DNA of 41,255 nt from an uncultured Clostridia bacterium (GTDB lineage: Bacteria; Bacillota; Clostridia; Christensenellales; Aristaeellaceae), in the NCBI GenBank assembly GCA_934630975.1, contig CAKTXH010000011.1, forward strand, positions 1 to 41,255. The letters run 5' to 3'. The notes beneath the pieces are model-generated. The model made no database searches. It was given only the letters and a program-made list of their open reading frames with translations, and was not told the DNA's origin. A program made the translations under genes and the position numbers. Each line of letters starts with the position of its first letter. Within the stretch, counting starts at the first letter, position 1. Positions 7,933 to 17,235 of the stretch are shown piece after piece.

Positions 7933-8442
7933 ATGAAGCCGCTGCTGCTGGTGGACGGCTATAACGTCATCGGCGCGTGGAACGTGCCGCGCGAGGAGCA
8001 CCTGACCATCGAACAGGCCAGAGAGCGGCTCGTCCACCTGATTGCCGATTACGCGGGCTACTCCGGCGAAGAGGTGATCGTCGTTTTCGACGGCCACTAC
8101 ACCGACCGCCCGACGCGCTCGCGCATGATGATGCACGGCGTGGAGGTCGTCTTCACCAAGCATGCCGAAAGCGCGGATAACTACATCGAGGCGGCCTGCG
8201 ACGCCGCGCCGAAATGGCGGCGGGTTCGCGTGGCGACCAGCGACGCGGTCGAGCAGACGGTGACGCTCGGACGCGGCGCGGAGCGCATCTCCTCAAGGGA
8301 GTTTTTGATCGAAATTACGCAGACCCGTCAGACCGGGCGGGTGCGCATGCGGGAGGAAAAGGTTTCCCGCGGCGACATCTTTTCCCGGCTGCCGCCCCAT
8401 CAGCGCGACATCTTTGAGCGGATGCGCCGGGGCGAGGAATGA
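7933..8442 (+). CDS. rae1: NYN-domain ribosome-associated endoribonuclease (Rae1/YacP)
   Basis: 169 residues, the usual size of the YacP/Rae1 family. Rae1 of Bacillus cleaves certain mRNAs in the ribosomal A site. The NYN (PIN-like) fold signatures are LLLVDGYNVIGAW (5-17) with the first acidic residue, VIVVFDGHYTD, ESADNYIE and ATSDAVEQ, which together give the acidic active site. The ATG at 7933 is one base past the rlmB stop, and its end overlaps the longest sigH frame, so expression is coupled to rlmB. The order rlmB-rae1-sigH is conserved in Firmicutes. Confidence 0.92.
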   Translation: MKPLLLVDGYNVIGAWNVPREEHLTIEQARERLVHLIADYAGYSGEEVIVVFDGHYTDRPTRSRMMMHGVEVVFTKHAESADNYIEAACDAAPKWRRVRVATSDAVEQTVTLGRGAERISSREFLIEITQTRQTGRVRMREEKVSRGDIFSRLPPHQRDIFERMRRGEE

Positions 8443-8456
8443 GCAGGGAGGAAGCC

Positions 8457-9077
8457 ATGCACCACGACTTTGACAGCATGACCGATGAGGAGATTGCCCT
8501 GCTCGCGCAGCAGGGCGATGCGGACGCGTCGGAATATCTGCTCAACAAGTACAAGAACTTCGTGAGATCCAAGGCGCGGTCGTATTTTCTGGTCGGCGCG
8601 GATCACGAGGATATTGTGCAGGAGGGCATGATCGGCCTGTTCAAGGCGTTCCGCGACTTCAGGCCGGATAAGCTCGCCTCCTTCCACGCGTTCGCCGAAA
8701 TCTGCGTCACCCGCCAGATCATCACCGCCATCAAGACTGCGACGAGACAGAAGCATATCCCGCTCAATTCCTACGTGTCGCTCAACAAGCCGATTTACGA
8801 GGAGGAGAGCGACCGCACCCTGCTGGACGTCATCACCGAGGGGCGCAGCGCCGACCCGGAGGAGCTGCTCATCGGCCGGGAAAGCTACGTGAGCATCGAA
8901 AGCCGCATTGACGAGGCGCTTTCGCCCCTGGAACGCCGGGTTTTGGCGGCGTATCTGGACGGAAAGAGCTATCAGGAAATCGCACAGATGCTCGGCCGCC
9001 ACGTCAAGAGCATCGACAACGCGCTCCAGCGGGTCAAGCACAAGCTTGAAAAGCTGATGGCCGAGCGCGGAAATTAA
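8457..9077 (+). CDS. sigH: RNA polymerase sigma-H factor (SigH family)
   Basis: 206 residues from ATG 8457; AGGGAGG at 8445-8451 decides this start over the ATG at 8439 which overlaps the rae1 stop. It directs transcription of stationary-phase and early sporulation genes in Bacillus and Clostridia. Region 2 includes YLLNKYKNFVRSKARSY and DIVQEGMIGLFKAFRDF (core and -10 contacts). Region 4 helix-turn-helix near the end includes DGKSYQEIAQMLGRHVKSI followed by the DNA-reading helix. The sequence is close to SigH rather than SigF/G or ECF types, with typical opening MTDEEIALLAQQGD. Sporulation potential of the organism is implied but not proven, because non-sporulating Clostridia also keep sigH. 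Confidence 0.93.
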   Translation: MHHDFDSMTDEEIALLAQQGDADASEYLLNKYKNFVRSKARSYFLVGADHEDIVQEGMIGLFKAFRDFRPDKLASFHAFAEICVTRQIITAIKTATRQKHIPLNSYVSLNKPIYEEESDRTLLDVITEGRSADPEELLIGRESYVSIESRIDEALSPLERRVLAAYLDGKSYQEIAQMLGRHVKSIDNALQRVKHKLEKLMAERGN

Positions 9078-9134
9078 GGCATACACAGGCTGAAAACCGG
9101 GTTTACCGTCCTCTTCCGAAGAGAAAACGGCTGA

Positions 9135-9164
9135 CCCTGCAAAACTTGCGAGGTTTTTGCAGGG
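9135..9164 (+). other. Hairpin after sigH
   Basis: CCCTGCAAAAC (9135-9145) pairs with GTTTTTGCAGGG (9153-9164) with one bulge. It is followed by AAAAA, not T, so on the plus strand it is not a classic terminator. It lies just before the tRNA promoter and may block or stabilise the sigH transcript end. Confidence 0.45.
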
Positions 9165-9181
9165 AAAAATGCGCCGAGACC

Positions 9182-9210
9182 TTGACAATTTCTTCGGATT
9201 TGGATAGAAT
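9182..9210 (+). promoter_or_regulatory. Promoter for tRNA-Gly and tuf
   Basis: Consensus TTGACA (9182-9187), 17-base spacer, TAGAAT (9205-9210). It lies about 30 bases before the tRNA gene. Confidence 0.75.
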
Positions 9211-9227
9211 ATGGATGAGTAAACCGG

Positions 9228-9256
9228 TTGACAGCCATTTGCAGGTGTAGTTTAAT
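9228..9256 (+). promoter_or_regulatory. Possible second promoter overlapping tRNA-Gly
   Basis: TTGACA (9228-9233), 17-base spacer, TTTAAT (9251-9256), the -10 lying in the D-arm of the tRNA gene. It would start transcripts inside the tRNA and serve tuf alone. The sequence matches well, but the tRNA constrains these bases, so it may be chance. Confidence 0.3.
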
Positions 9257-9314
9257 GGTAGAACTTCAGCTTCCCAAGCTGACCGCGTGGGTTCGATTCC
9301 CATCACCTGCTCCA
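9241..9314 (+). tRNA. tRNA-Gly (anticodon CCC)
   Basis: A complete cloverleaf: acceptor GCAGGTG/CACCTGC, D-arm GTTT...GAAC, anticodon arm TCAGC-TTCCCAA-GCTGA giving anticodon CCC (reads GGG), T-arm GTGGG-TTCGATT-CCCAT, discriminator T and encoded CCA at 9312-9314. It lies 69 bases before tuf and is probably cotranscribed with it, as tRNA-tuf pairs are in other bacteria. Confidence 0.95.
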
Positions 9315-9383
9315 ACGCGACCACCGACAATTCGGCGGGCCGCACCATAACTGTCAGCCGAAATTATCGAGGAGGTTATTCCA

Positions 9384-10598
<1,215 letters not shown>

Positions 10599-10620
10599 TA
10601 CCCGGTCTGAAAGATCAAAC

Positions 10621-10653
10621 AAAGAGGACTTCCGAAAGGGAGCCCTCTTTTTG
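10621..10653 (+). terminator. Terminator after tuf
   Basis: AAAGAGG-A-CTTCC-GAAA-GGGAG-C-CCTCTTT with a T run to 10653: a stable hairpin with a GAAA tetraloop. Confidence 0.9.
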
Positions 10654-10767
10654 GTTGATAAAAAAGTGCAGCAAGCTGATTGTGTGCGCAGAAGCTTGAA
10701 TTTTCTACAAAATTTGACGGGAACGAAATCAGGCTCAGCCAGTTTTTGCGTATACACTTCGACCTGA

Positions 10768-12141
10768 TTACTGAATATAATAGGAAATGGATAGATCGCC
10801 TTCGTTCCAATCCTCTTCGTTGTACCATTCGTCGTGTTCTGTAGGACGGACATTTTCAAACGTCTGTTCATCGGCGGTGCAGATCATGCCCTTTTTCGCG
10901 CCTTCTCCATTCAGCATAATCAGCCATTTGCCCTCCGGCGTTTTGCCAATCAGCCACGGCGCATCTTCATAGCGGTCAAATTGCACGACGTTTCCATCGA
11001 GCTTTGTTGCCACGGCAGGGCCATCTGTGACATCGAATGAGGGAAAGGTGCAAGGTACAGCATCCGTCTGTCGGCCAAAGGCAAAATCTTCTTTTTTTGC
11101 CCACACAGTCAATCCATGTTCTTTGCTCCCCAACTGCATTTCAAACCATGCATCCGTTTGAGATAGAAGAATGCCCGGCACTCTTGTGTAACACAAGGCC
11201 AAAATCTCACCGTCGGGCTTTGCATAAATCGGCGTTTCGTCATGCGTCGTACATACTGCCTGTGAATAATCCATGCACTGCTGCATACTCTGAATATCAG
11301 AAGGCAGACGATCCAAATGGAGATTTACCATATCCGTTTCAAAAGTCGGCCTTCCATAAAGAAAATAGTCATTTGTCTGGTCTAGTCCGCCATAAGTGAT
11401 GTCTATAATGTAATCCTTCTCGATGGAAAAAACCTCCGAACCGGTGTTGATTGTGCTGATTCTCCAGTTTCCATCTTCTTCCAAGTGAATTACACCTTCC
11501 AGATCGCCGGAGAAAATTTCAATCCATATTTCAGAAGAGTGAATCTCATTGAAAGACAGGCTTTTTTGCGCAGGGGTGCTCAAAATCTGATAAGCTGCTC
11601 CATCCCACTCTGCGATTCTCAGAAAATATTCGCCTGCTTCGTTTTGAACTGTAGCGATCAAGCGATGGGGACAGGCCATCAGCTGATAGAGCGATTCGTT
11701 TTCGCCGGTCAAACTGGGCATGAGCATATCTAGAACCTGATCTGAAAAACAGGCTTCCGCTCTATAGGAGAATATCTGCTCTGAAGCCATAGCTTTCAGA
11801 TTTTTCTCCTGTCCCGGCACAATTTCAACCGGAGCACCTGATGTTTTCTCCCACGAAATTTCGTCCCCTTCATACAGGTTATTCATAATGGCTGTCAGTT
11901 CCATCCATTCAATTCGATGATTTTCAATTCGATACAGTTTCAGAATACAATATTCCTGAAACCCGTCATTCCTGCTGCCTGTGGAAAATCTGTCCGACTT
12001 AAAAACCGTCCAATTTGGATATTGAGCCAAAGCTGCCTGCAGGCAATCCTCATGCGTTAATTTCCGGCGACCTTCGGCAGCCGCAAAAGCGCCAGAAAAA
12101 AACATGACCGTCATCAAAATGAGGCAAAATCCTTTTTTCAT
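10768..12141 (-). CDS. Secreted protein of unknown function with an SH3-like region
   Basis: I do not recognise this gene. From ATG 12141 it encodes 457 residues; this start was chosen over the longer frame at 12261 because GGAAGGAG precedes it and it gives a clean signal peptide, MKKGFCLILMTVMFFSGAFA with cleavage near AAA-EG. The -10 TATAAT at 12235-12240 would also lie inside or at the edge of the longer frame. The mature part is acidic and Trp/Tyr rich. A segment near residues 310-380 (TPIYAKPDGEIL ... DAWFEMQLG ... LTVWAKKEDF) resembles a bacterial SH3-like domain. The end is very acidic (EHDEWYNEEDWNEGD). The gene is clearly AT-richer than its neighbours, is on the opposite strand and stands alone, which suggests transfer or a fast-evolving surface function. 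Confidence 0.8.
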   Translation of the reverse strand: MKKGFCLILMTVMFFSGAFAAAEGRRKLTHEDCLQAALAQYPNWTVFKSDRFSTGSRNDGFQEYCILKLYRIENHRIEWMELTAIMNNLYEGDEISWEKTSGAPVEIVPGQEKNLKAMASEQIFSYRAEACFSDQVLDMLMPSLTGENESLYQLMACPHRLIATVQNEAGEYFLRIAEWDGAAYQILSTPAQKSLSFNEIHSSEIWIEIFSGDLEGVIHLEEDGNWRISTINTGSEVFSIEKDYIIDITYGGLDQTNDYFLYGRPTFETDMVNLHLDRLPSDIQSMQQCMDYSQAVCTTHDETPIYAKPDGEILALCYTRVPGILLSQTDAWFEMQLGSKEHGLTVWAKKEDFAFGRQTDAVPCTFPSFDVTDGPAVATKLDGNVVQFDRYEDAPWLIGKTPEGKWLIMLNGEGAKKGMICTADEQTFENVRPTEHDEWYNEEDWNEGDLSISYYIQ

Positions 12142-12234
12142 GTTTTTACAACTCCTTCCCGTTGCCGGATATCTGCGTCCCCTCCGCCGACGGAGCGGCT
12201 TTACGGAGACGGCTGTATGATAAAATCCATTTGT

Positions 12235-12263
12235 ATTATAGCATGATTCCGCTTTGAACAAAA
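12235..12263 (-). promoter_or_regulatory. Promoter of the secreted protein gene
   Basis: On the minus strand TGCTATAAT gives an extended -10 (TATAAT at 12240-12235); the -35 at 17 bases reads TTTTGT (12263-12258), a weak match. The start of transcription would be near 12228, about 87 bases before the chosen ATG. Confidence 0.55.
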
Positions 12264-12309
12264 GAACGCATGAGGACGGACAGAAGGCTCCTTTTCGTTT
12301 ACTTTTTCA

Positions 12310-12338
12310 TTGCCCGTCCCGGTGACGTGATGTATAAT
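12310..12338 (+). promoter_or_regulatory. Promoter of the HIT gene
   Basis: TTGCCC (12310-12315), 17-base spacer, TATAAT (12333-12338). It is divergent from the minus-strand promoter about 50 bases away. Confidence 0.7.
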
Positions 12339-12370
12339 GGAATCAGCAAAAAACGACAGGAGGTTTTCCC

Positions 12371-12790
12371 ATGAAAGACCCGAATTGCAGCTATTGCGCG
12401 CGCGGCGAACTGCTGGATGCGTTCGGCATCGTGATCTGCGAGCTGAACGTCAGCACGCTGATCCTCTTTAAGGAGCAGAGCCACCCCGGCCGCTGCGTCG
12501 TCGCGTACAAGGATCACGTGAGCGAAATCGTGAACCTGACCGAAGAAGAACGCAATGCGTTCATAGCCGATGTGGCGCACGCGGCGCGGGCGATTCACGC
12601 CGCCTTCCACCCGGATAAGCTGAACTATGGCGCGTATGGCGACACGGGCTGTCATCTGCATATGCATCTCGTGCCGAAATACAAAGACGGCTTTGAGTGG
12701 GGCGGCGTGTTCGCGATGAATCCCGGCCAGACGAAGCTGACGGACGCACAGTATGCTGAAATGATCGAAAAGATCAAGGCGGCGCTGTAA
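12371..12790 (+). CDS. HIT family nucleotide-binding protein
   Basis: 139 residues. HIT proteins are nucleotide hydrolases or transferases acting on dinucleoside polyphosphates, AMP-amides and similar compounds. The histidine triad is HLHMHLVPK (about 95-103), preceded by DKLNYGAYGD, a typical HIT lead-in, and the N-terminal CSYC (about residues 6-9) resembles the zinc-binding start of some HIT proteins. AGGAGG lies six bases before ATG 12371. It has its own promoter and is followed by a GC-rich hairpin, so it is likely a single-gene unit. The physiological substrate cannot be told from sequence. Confidence 0.9.
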   Translation: MKDPNCSYCARGELLDAFGIVICELNVSTLILFKEQSHPGRCVVAYKDHVSEIVNLTEEERNAFIADVAHAARAIHAAFHPDKLNYGAYGDTGCHLHMHLVPKYKDGFEWGGVFAMNPGQTKLTDAQYAEMIEKIKAAL

Positions 12791-12796
12791 AAAGAT

Positions 12797-12833
12797 CAGG
12801 CGCTCCTTCCCCTAGCCGGGGAGGGGGCGCCTG
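12797..12833 (+). terminator. GC-rich hairpin after the HIT gene
   Basis: CAGGCGC...GCGCCTG with an inner CTTCCCC/GGGGAGG stem. No good T run follows, so it may be a weak terminator or another palindromic repeat. Confidence 0.45.
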
Positions 12834-12872
12834 CTGTTGTGTCCCCCAAAAAAGACGTCTGTCAGGCTCTGC

Positions 12873-12901
12873 TTGCCAAAAAGCGCCAAATGGAATATAA
12901 T
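12873..12901 (+). promoter_or_regulatory. Promoter of the ATP-grasp gene cluster
   Basis: TTGCCA (12873-12878), 17-base spacer, TATAAT (12896-12901). It should drive the three genes from 12994 to 16166. Confidence 0.7.
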
Positions 12902-12993
12902 CAGAACATGAAAATGCGCCCGTATGGCTTTTAGCGTTTTCAAAAACAATAAAAAGAACTCAAATTTATGATGGAAAACGAGAGGGGTCAATC

Positions 12994-13998
12994 ATGGGAA
13001 AGCTATCCTATGTCATCAAGCGCGCCCGGAAGATGGATTACCGCGCGATGCTGAAAACCGCCGACATGCTGCACAAAAAGACGGGCAAGAGCCGCGTCTG
13101 GCTGATGGCCGATATGGCCAAGTGCGCCGCCAAATACAACGCGGGCTATGTCGATTATAAAATCGCGGAGATGTACCGCCTGAACGACGCGCAGCGCGCC
13201 ACGCAGATCACGCGCGGCATTTCCAACAACATCGTCGCGCGGATGAACGACAAGAAATTCTGGCATTTCTTCGATAACAAGACCGAGTTTAACCAGCTCT
13301 TCCATGAGCAGGTCAAGCGCGAATGGCTCAATTTCTCCACGGCGACGGAAGCGCAGTTCGCCGAGTTCGTGCAGGGGCGCGGCGATATCATCTGCAAGCC
13401 GATTGACGGTTCGAGCGGGCAGGGTATCCTCAAATGCACGCCGGAGGATTATAAAGACGTGCATGCGCTCTATGAGCGGCTCAAGGCGGCGGGCATCGGC
13501 ATTGTGGAGGACAAGGTGATTCAGCACGAGGCGATTTCCGCGCTCTGCCCGACCTCGGTGAACACCATCCGCGTCGCAACGCTGCTGGGCGACAAAAAGG
13601 AAGGCATCGTCTATGCCTATATCCGCATCGGCAACGGCAAGGTGATGGATAACGTCGATTGCGGCGGCATGGCCGCGCCGATCAATCTGGATACGGGCGT
13701 GATCAGCGGCGTGGGCGCGAACAAGGCGGGCGAAGCCTTTGAATTCCATCCGATGACGGGTAAGCGCATCCCTGGTACGCAGATCCCGTATTGGGAAGAG
13801 GTGAAGGCGATGTGCCTGAAGGCGATGCATGTCGTGCCGCAGGTGCGTTTCGTCGCTTGGGATGTGGCGATTACGCCGGATGGCCCGGTGTTCATCGAGG
13901 GCAACTCCTTCCCGAGCCACGCGATTCCGCAGTTCGCCGCGCACTTCCCGGACGGCATCGGTATTCTGCCCCGGTTTGAGGAGTTCATCGACCTATGA
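12994..13998 (+). CDS. Sugar-transfer-associated ATP-grasp family protein
   Basis: 334 residues. The fold is ATP-grasp: the nucleotide loop CKPIDGSSGQGI lies near residues 131-142, NTIRVATLL near 187, and the catalytic metal site EGNSFPSHAIPQ near 302. The family, found in surface polysaccharide loci and sometimes annotated as hexapeptide-transferase-like, presumably makes an ATP-dependent amide or ester bond, but no substrate is established that I know of. A basic helical N-terminus (about 1-60) precedes the core. AGAGGGG precedes ATG 12994. The gene has its own promoter and overlaps the following radical SAM gene by four bases (ATGA), so the two are coupled. Confidence 0.8.
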   Translation: MGKLSYVIKRARKMDYRAMLKTADMLHKKTGKSRVWLMADMAKCAAKYNAGYVDYKIAEMYRLNDAQRATQITRGISNNIVARMNDKKFWHFFDNKTEFNQLFHEQVKREWLNFSTATEAQFAEFVQGRGDIICKPIDGSSGQGILKCTPEDYKDVHALYERLKAAGIGIVEDKVIQHEAISALCPTSVNTIRVATLLGDKKEGIVYAYIRIGNGKVMDNVDCGGMAAPINLDTGVISGVGANKAGEAFEFHPMTGKRIPGTQIPYWEEVKAMCLKAMHVVPQVRFVAWDVAITPDGPVFIEGNSFPSHAIPQFAAHFPDGIGILPRFEEFIDL

Positions 13999-14867
13999 GC
14001 TGCATGCTTTGCCCGAGAAACTGCGGCGTGGAGCGCGCGCAGGAAAGCGGCGCGGGCGTCTGCCGGATGGGCACGCTGCCCAAAATCGCGCGCGCGGCGC
14101 TGCACATGTGGGAAGAACCTTGCATCAGCGGCACGCGCGGGAGCGGCGCGGTGTTCTTTTCCGGCTGCGGCCTGCGGTGCGTGTTCTGCCAGAATGAGCG
14201 CATCAGCCAGCAGGGCGAGGGAAAGATCGTCACGCCCAAACGCCTTTCGGAGATCTTCCGCGAGCTGGAGGCGCAGGGCGCGCACAACATCAATCTGGTG
14301 ACGGCGGCGCACTTTGTCCCCGCCGTGCTCGACGCGCTGGCGATGTACAGGCCGAACATCCCGATTGTTTACAACAGCAGCGGCTATGAAAGCGTGGAGA
14401 CGCTGCGCCTGCTGGAGGGCGCGGTGGATATCTATCTGCCGGATTACAAATACATCGACCCGAACATGGCGGCGATGCTCTCCGGCGCGCGGGATTATCC
14501 CGACGTGGCGCACGCGGCGATTGCCGAAATGGTGCGCCAGACGGGCGCGCCTGTCTACGACGAAAACGGGCTGATGACGCGCGGCACACTGATTCGCCAC
14601 CTTGTTCTGCCGGGGCTGACGGGCGACAGCATACGGATTCTGGAACAAATCTGCGACGATTTTCCCGGGATCCCCGTTTCGCTGATGGGGCAGTACACGC
14701 CCTGCGGCAGGGCGCTTTCCATCCCCGGCATGGACAGGAAGATCAAAAAGAAGGAATATGCCCGCGTGCTGGCCTATATGGAAGCCATCGGGCTGGACGG
14801 CTATCGGCAGGAACTCGGTTCGGCGGACGGCGCGTTCATCCCGGCGTTCGACGGCACGGGGGTTTAA
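13995..14867 (+). CDS. Radical SAM protein, PflX/PflA-like
   Basis: 290 residues. The radical SAM cluster motif CGLRCVFC (Cys58, Cys62, Cys65) is preceded by a cysteine-rich N-terminus (Cys3, Cys6, Cys10, Cys23), the arrangement seen in the PflX-like uncharacterised branch of pyruvate-formate-lyase-activating enzyme relatives. Further family signs are VYNSSGYES, DIYLPDYKY and RHLVLPG. It should cleave S-adenosylmethionine to a 5'-deoxyadenosyl radical; the target is unknown, and no glycyl radical enzyme is present in the window. It overlaps the ATP-grasp gene by ATGA, which implies coupled translation. Confidence 0.88.
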   Translation: MSCMLCPRNCGVERAQESGAGVCRMGTLPKIARAALHMWEEPCISGTRGSGAVFFSGCGLRCVFCQNERISQQGEGKIVTPKRLSEIFRELEAQGAHNINLVTAAHFVPAVLDALAMYRPNIPIVYNSSGYESVETLRLLEGAVDIYLPDYKYIDPNMAAMLSGARDYPDVAHAAIAEMVRQTGAPVYDENGLMTRGTLIRHLVLPGLTGDSIRILEQICDDFPGIPVSLMGQYTPCGRALSIPGMDRKIKKKEYARVLAYMEAIGLDGYRQELGSADGAFIPAFDGTGV

Positions 14868-14924
14868 CCCAAAGGACAAACGCGCCGCGCGCGGCGGCGC
14901 GCCGATGCGAAAGGAATGAGCGAG

Positions 14925-16166
14925 ATGCAGGCCTGTTTTCTCCCGGCGGATATCCTTCTGCCCGACGCTGCGGCAGATTTTGAAAAATGGGCGGTCGTCG
15001 CCTGCGACCAGTTTACCAGCCAGCCCGAATACTGGCGGAAGGCCGCGCAGATCGTCGGCGGCGCGCCGAGCACGCTGAACATCGTCTATCCCGAAGTCTA
15101 TCTTTCGGAGGGCGACGCGCGCATCGCGGCCATCCGGCAGGCGATGACGGATTATATGCAGCGCGGCGTGCTGCAAACGCGCGTGAAAAACGGCTTTGTG
15201 CTCGTCCGCCGCACGACCGAAAGCGGGGAGCGTCTCGGGCTGGTCGGCAGGCTCGATTTGGAACAGTATGATTTCACGCCCGGTACATCCGCGCCCGTCC
15301 GCGCGACGGAAGGGACGATTCTCTCGCGCATCCCGCCGCGCGTCCGCATCCGGCAGGGCGCGCCGATTGAAAGCCCGCATGTGATGATGCTCGTGGACGA
15401 CGCGGCTATGCGCCTGATCGAGCCGCTGGCGCAGATGGAGCTGCCCAGGCTCTACGACACGGAGCTGATGCTCGGCGGCGGGCATATCGCGGGCTATGCC
15501 GTCGAGGGCGAAACGGCGGCGCAGACGGCGGATTTGATCGAAACCATGCAGCGAGAGAGCGGCGGCTTCTTCCTTGCGGTCGGCGACGGCAACCATTCCC
15601 TCGCGACGGCGAAAGCCTGCTGGGAAGCGCTCAAGCCGATGCTTACGAATGAGGAGAAGGAAAACCACCCGGCGCGGTTCGCGCTCTGTGAGCTGGTGAA
15701 CCTGCACAGCCCGGCACTGATTTTCAGGCCGATTCACCGAGTCGTCTTCGGCGCGGAGATCGACGCGCTGCAAAGCGGGTTTGAGCTGTATCTGCGCGCG
15801 CACGGCATGACGCTGACGGACGGCGGCGAGGTGACGCTCGTGCAGGGCGGCGCGCGGCGCGGCTTTGCGATTCAGGGGCGCGGCGACCGCCTGCCGGTGG
15901 ACGTGCTGCAAAGATACCTCGATCAGGCCTGCGGCGAAAAGAGCGGCTGGTCGCTCGATTACGTGCATGGCGACGCGGACGCGGCGGGGCTTGCCCAAAA
16001 CGGCGCGACGGCGGCGCTGCTCGGCGCAATGGATAAACGCGCGCTCTTCCCGGCCATCGCCGCGGGCGGCGTTCTGCCCAGAAAGACGTTCTCGATGGGC
16101 GAAGCGACCGAGAAACGGTATTATATGGAGTGCAGGGCGATTGAACGGCACATGGAAAATGCCTGA
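14925..16166 (+). CDS. DUF1015 family protein
   Basis: 413 residues. The start is ATG 14925, because AAAGGA (14910-14915) directly abuts the other candidate at 14916. It belongs to DUF1015, a soluble family common in Clostridia. Family marks are the opening ILLPDAAADFEKWAVVACDQ, SRIPPRVRIRQGAPIESPH, VGDGNHSLATAKACW (about 220-235), PARFALCELVNLHSPAL and FRPIHRVVF. The DGNHS loop recalls the GxHR-type loops of ParB-like kinases, but that is only my inference. About 50 bases separate it from the radical SAM gene, so it probably belongs to the same transcript. No function is claimed. Confidence 0.88.
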   Translation: MQACFLPADILLPDAAADFEKWAVVACDQFTSQPEYWRKAAQIVGGAPSTLNIVYPEVYLSEGDARIAAIRQAMTDYMQRGVLQTRVKNGFVLVRRTTESGERLGLVGRLDLEQYDFTPGTSAPVRATEGTILSRIPPRVRIRQGAPIESPHVMMLVDDAAMRLIEPLAQMELPRLYDTELMLGGGHIAGYAVEGETAAQTADLIETMQRESGGFFLAVGDGNHSLATAKACWEALKPMLTNEEKENHPARFALCELVNLHSPALIFRPIHRVVFGAEIDALQSGFELYLRAHGMTLTDGGEVTLVQGGARRGFAIQGRGDRLPVDVLQRYLDQACGEKSGWSLDYVHGDADAAGLAQNGATAALLGAMDKRALFPAIAAGGVLPRKTFSMGEATEKRYYMECRAIERHMENA

Positions 16167-16197
16167 ATGATATACGGATGATCAAGGAGTGAATGGC

Positions 16198-17076
16198 ATG
16201 GCGGACTTGACACCCCGCGAATACGAACATCATCCCATCCGCACCGTATGGGACGAAGAAAAGGAAGAATGGTATTTTTCTATTGTTGATGTCGTTATCA
16301 TTTTGACCGAAAGCCCGGATTATACCACGGGCAGAAAGTATTGGAATAAGCTTAAACAGCGCTTGAAAGAAGAGGGGAGCGAACTGGTGTCAAATTGTCA
16401 CCAGTTGAAAATGCGCGCCGCTGACGGTAAAATGCGTTTGACCGATGCGGCCGATACGCAGCAGCTTCTTCGTATCATTCAATCCATCCCTTCGCCTAAG
16501 GCTGAGCCGTTTAAGCTGTGGCTTGCGCAGGTCGGCGCTGAGCGCATCAACGAAACCATTGACCCGGAACAGGCCATTGACCGTGCTGTCGAAACCTATC
16601 TCAAAAAGGGATACAGCGAAGAATGGGTGCACCAGCGTATGCTTTCCATTCGCGTCCGCAACGATCTCACGGCGCAATGGTCTGCGCATGGCGTTGAGCA
16701 GGGAAGGGAATACGCCATTTTGACCGACGAGATCACGCGCGCGTGGGCGGGGCTTTCGACGAGGCAATATAAGAATCTGAAGGGGTTGAAAAAAGAAAAT
16801 CTTCGGGATAACATGAGCGATCTTGAATTGGTGCTCAACATGCTGGCCGAAGCAACTACGACTGAACTGACCAAAGCGCACAATCCGCAAGGATTATCTG
16901 AAAATCAGAAAATTGCCCGCCGCGGCGGCAGGGTCGCCGGGGAAGCGAGAAAGTCTATCGAAGCCGACACGGGCAAACCCGTTATCACCGAACGCGGCGC
17001 CGTGGATTTTGCGCAGGTGATCACAAAAACGCTGGACGGCGCGAAAGAGAAAACGGAAAATGAAGGCAACGCGTAA
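16198..17076 (+). CDS. Bro-N domain protein (phage antirepressor-like)
   Basis: 292 residues from ATG 16198. AAGGAG ends eight bases upstream and overlaps the alternative GTG at 16189. The N-terminal 110 residues look like a Bro-N domain: TVWDEEKEEWYFSIVDVV, then SPDYTTGRKYWNKLKQRL, EGSELVSNCHQLKM and LTDAADTQQLLRIIQ. These domains bind DNA in phage and baculovirus antirepressors. The C-terminal part has a helical middle (YLKKGYSEEWVHQRMLSI), then NPQGLSENQKIARRGGRVAGEARKSIE. Proteins of this shape are frequent as single chromosomal genes in gut Firmicutes and Bacteroidetes. Its base composition is lower in GC than the flanks. No integrase or other phage gene is near. Confidence 0.8.
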   Translation: MADLTPREYEHHPIRTVWDEEKEEWYFSIVDVVIILTESPDYTTGRKYWNKLKQRLKEEGSELVSNCHQLKMRAADGKMRLTDAADTQQLLRIIQSIPSPKAEPFKLWLAQVGAERINETIDPEQAIDRAVETYLKKGYSEEWVHQRMLSIRVRNDLTAQWSAHGVEQGREYAILTDEITRAWAGLSTRQYKNLKGLKKENLRDNMSDLELVLNMLAEATTTELTKAHNPQGLSENQKIARRGGRVAGEARKSIEADTGKPVITERGAVDFAQVITKTLDGAKEKTENEGNA

Positions 17077-17206
17077 AATCCCCGTAAAAGTTATGGTTTC
17101 GACACCTTAAACAGAAGATGCGTCAAGGTTTTGTAAGGTATGAAAATCCTTATATGGCCTATCTTTTCGTGAAGAAAATAACTTGAATCGGGAGCGGCGG
17201 CGGACG

Positions 17207-17235
17207 TTGACAGCATGCGTTTTTCCATGTAAAAT
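17207..17235 (+). promoter_or_regulatory. Promoter of pyk
   Basis: TTGACA (17207-17212), 17-base spacer, TAAAAT (17230-17235) preceded by TG. Confidence 0.75.

Noticed and set aside
9110..9164. Possible standard terminator after sigH
   Set aside because: The hairpin is good but is followed by A rather than T on the plus strand, so it was listed only as a hairpin.
13617..16151. Minus-strand open frame of about 844 codons antisense to three genes
   Set aside because: Same GC artefact: it crosses gene borders and reads as Arg/Ala/His-rich sequence without domains, while the plus-strand genes show clear motifs.
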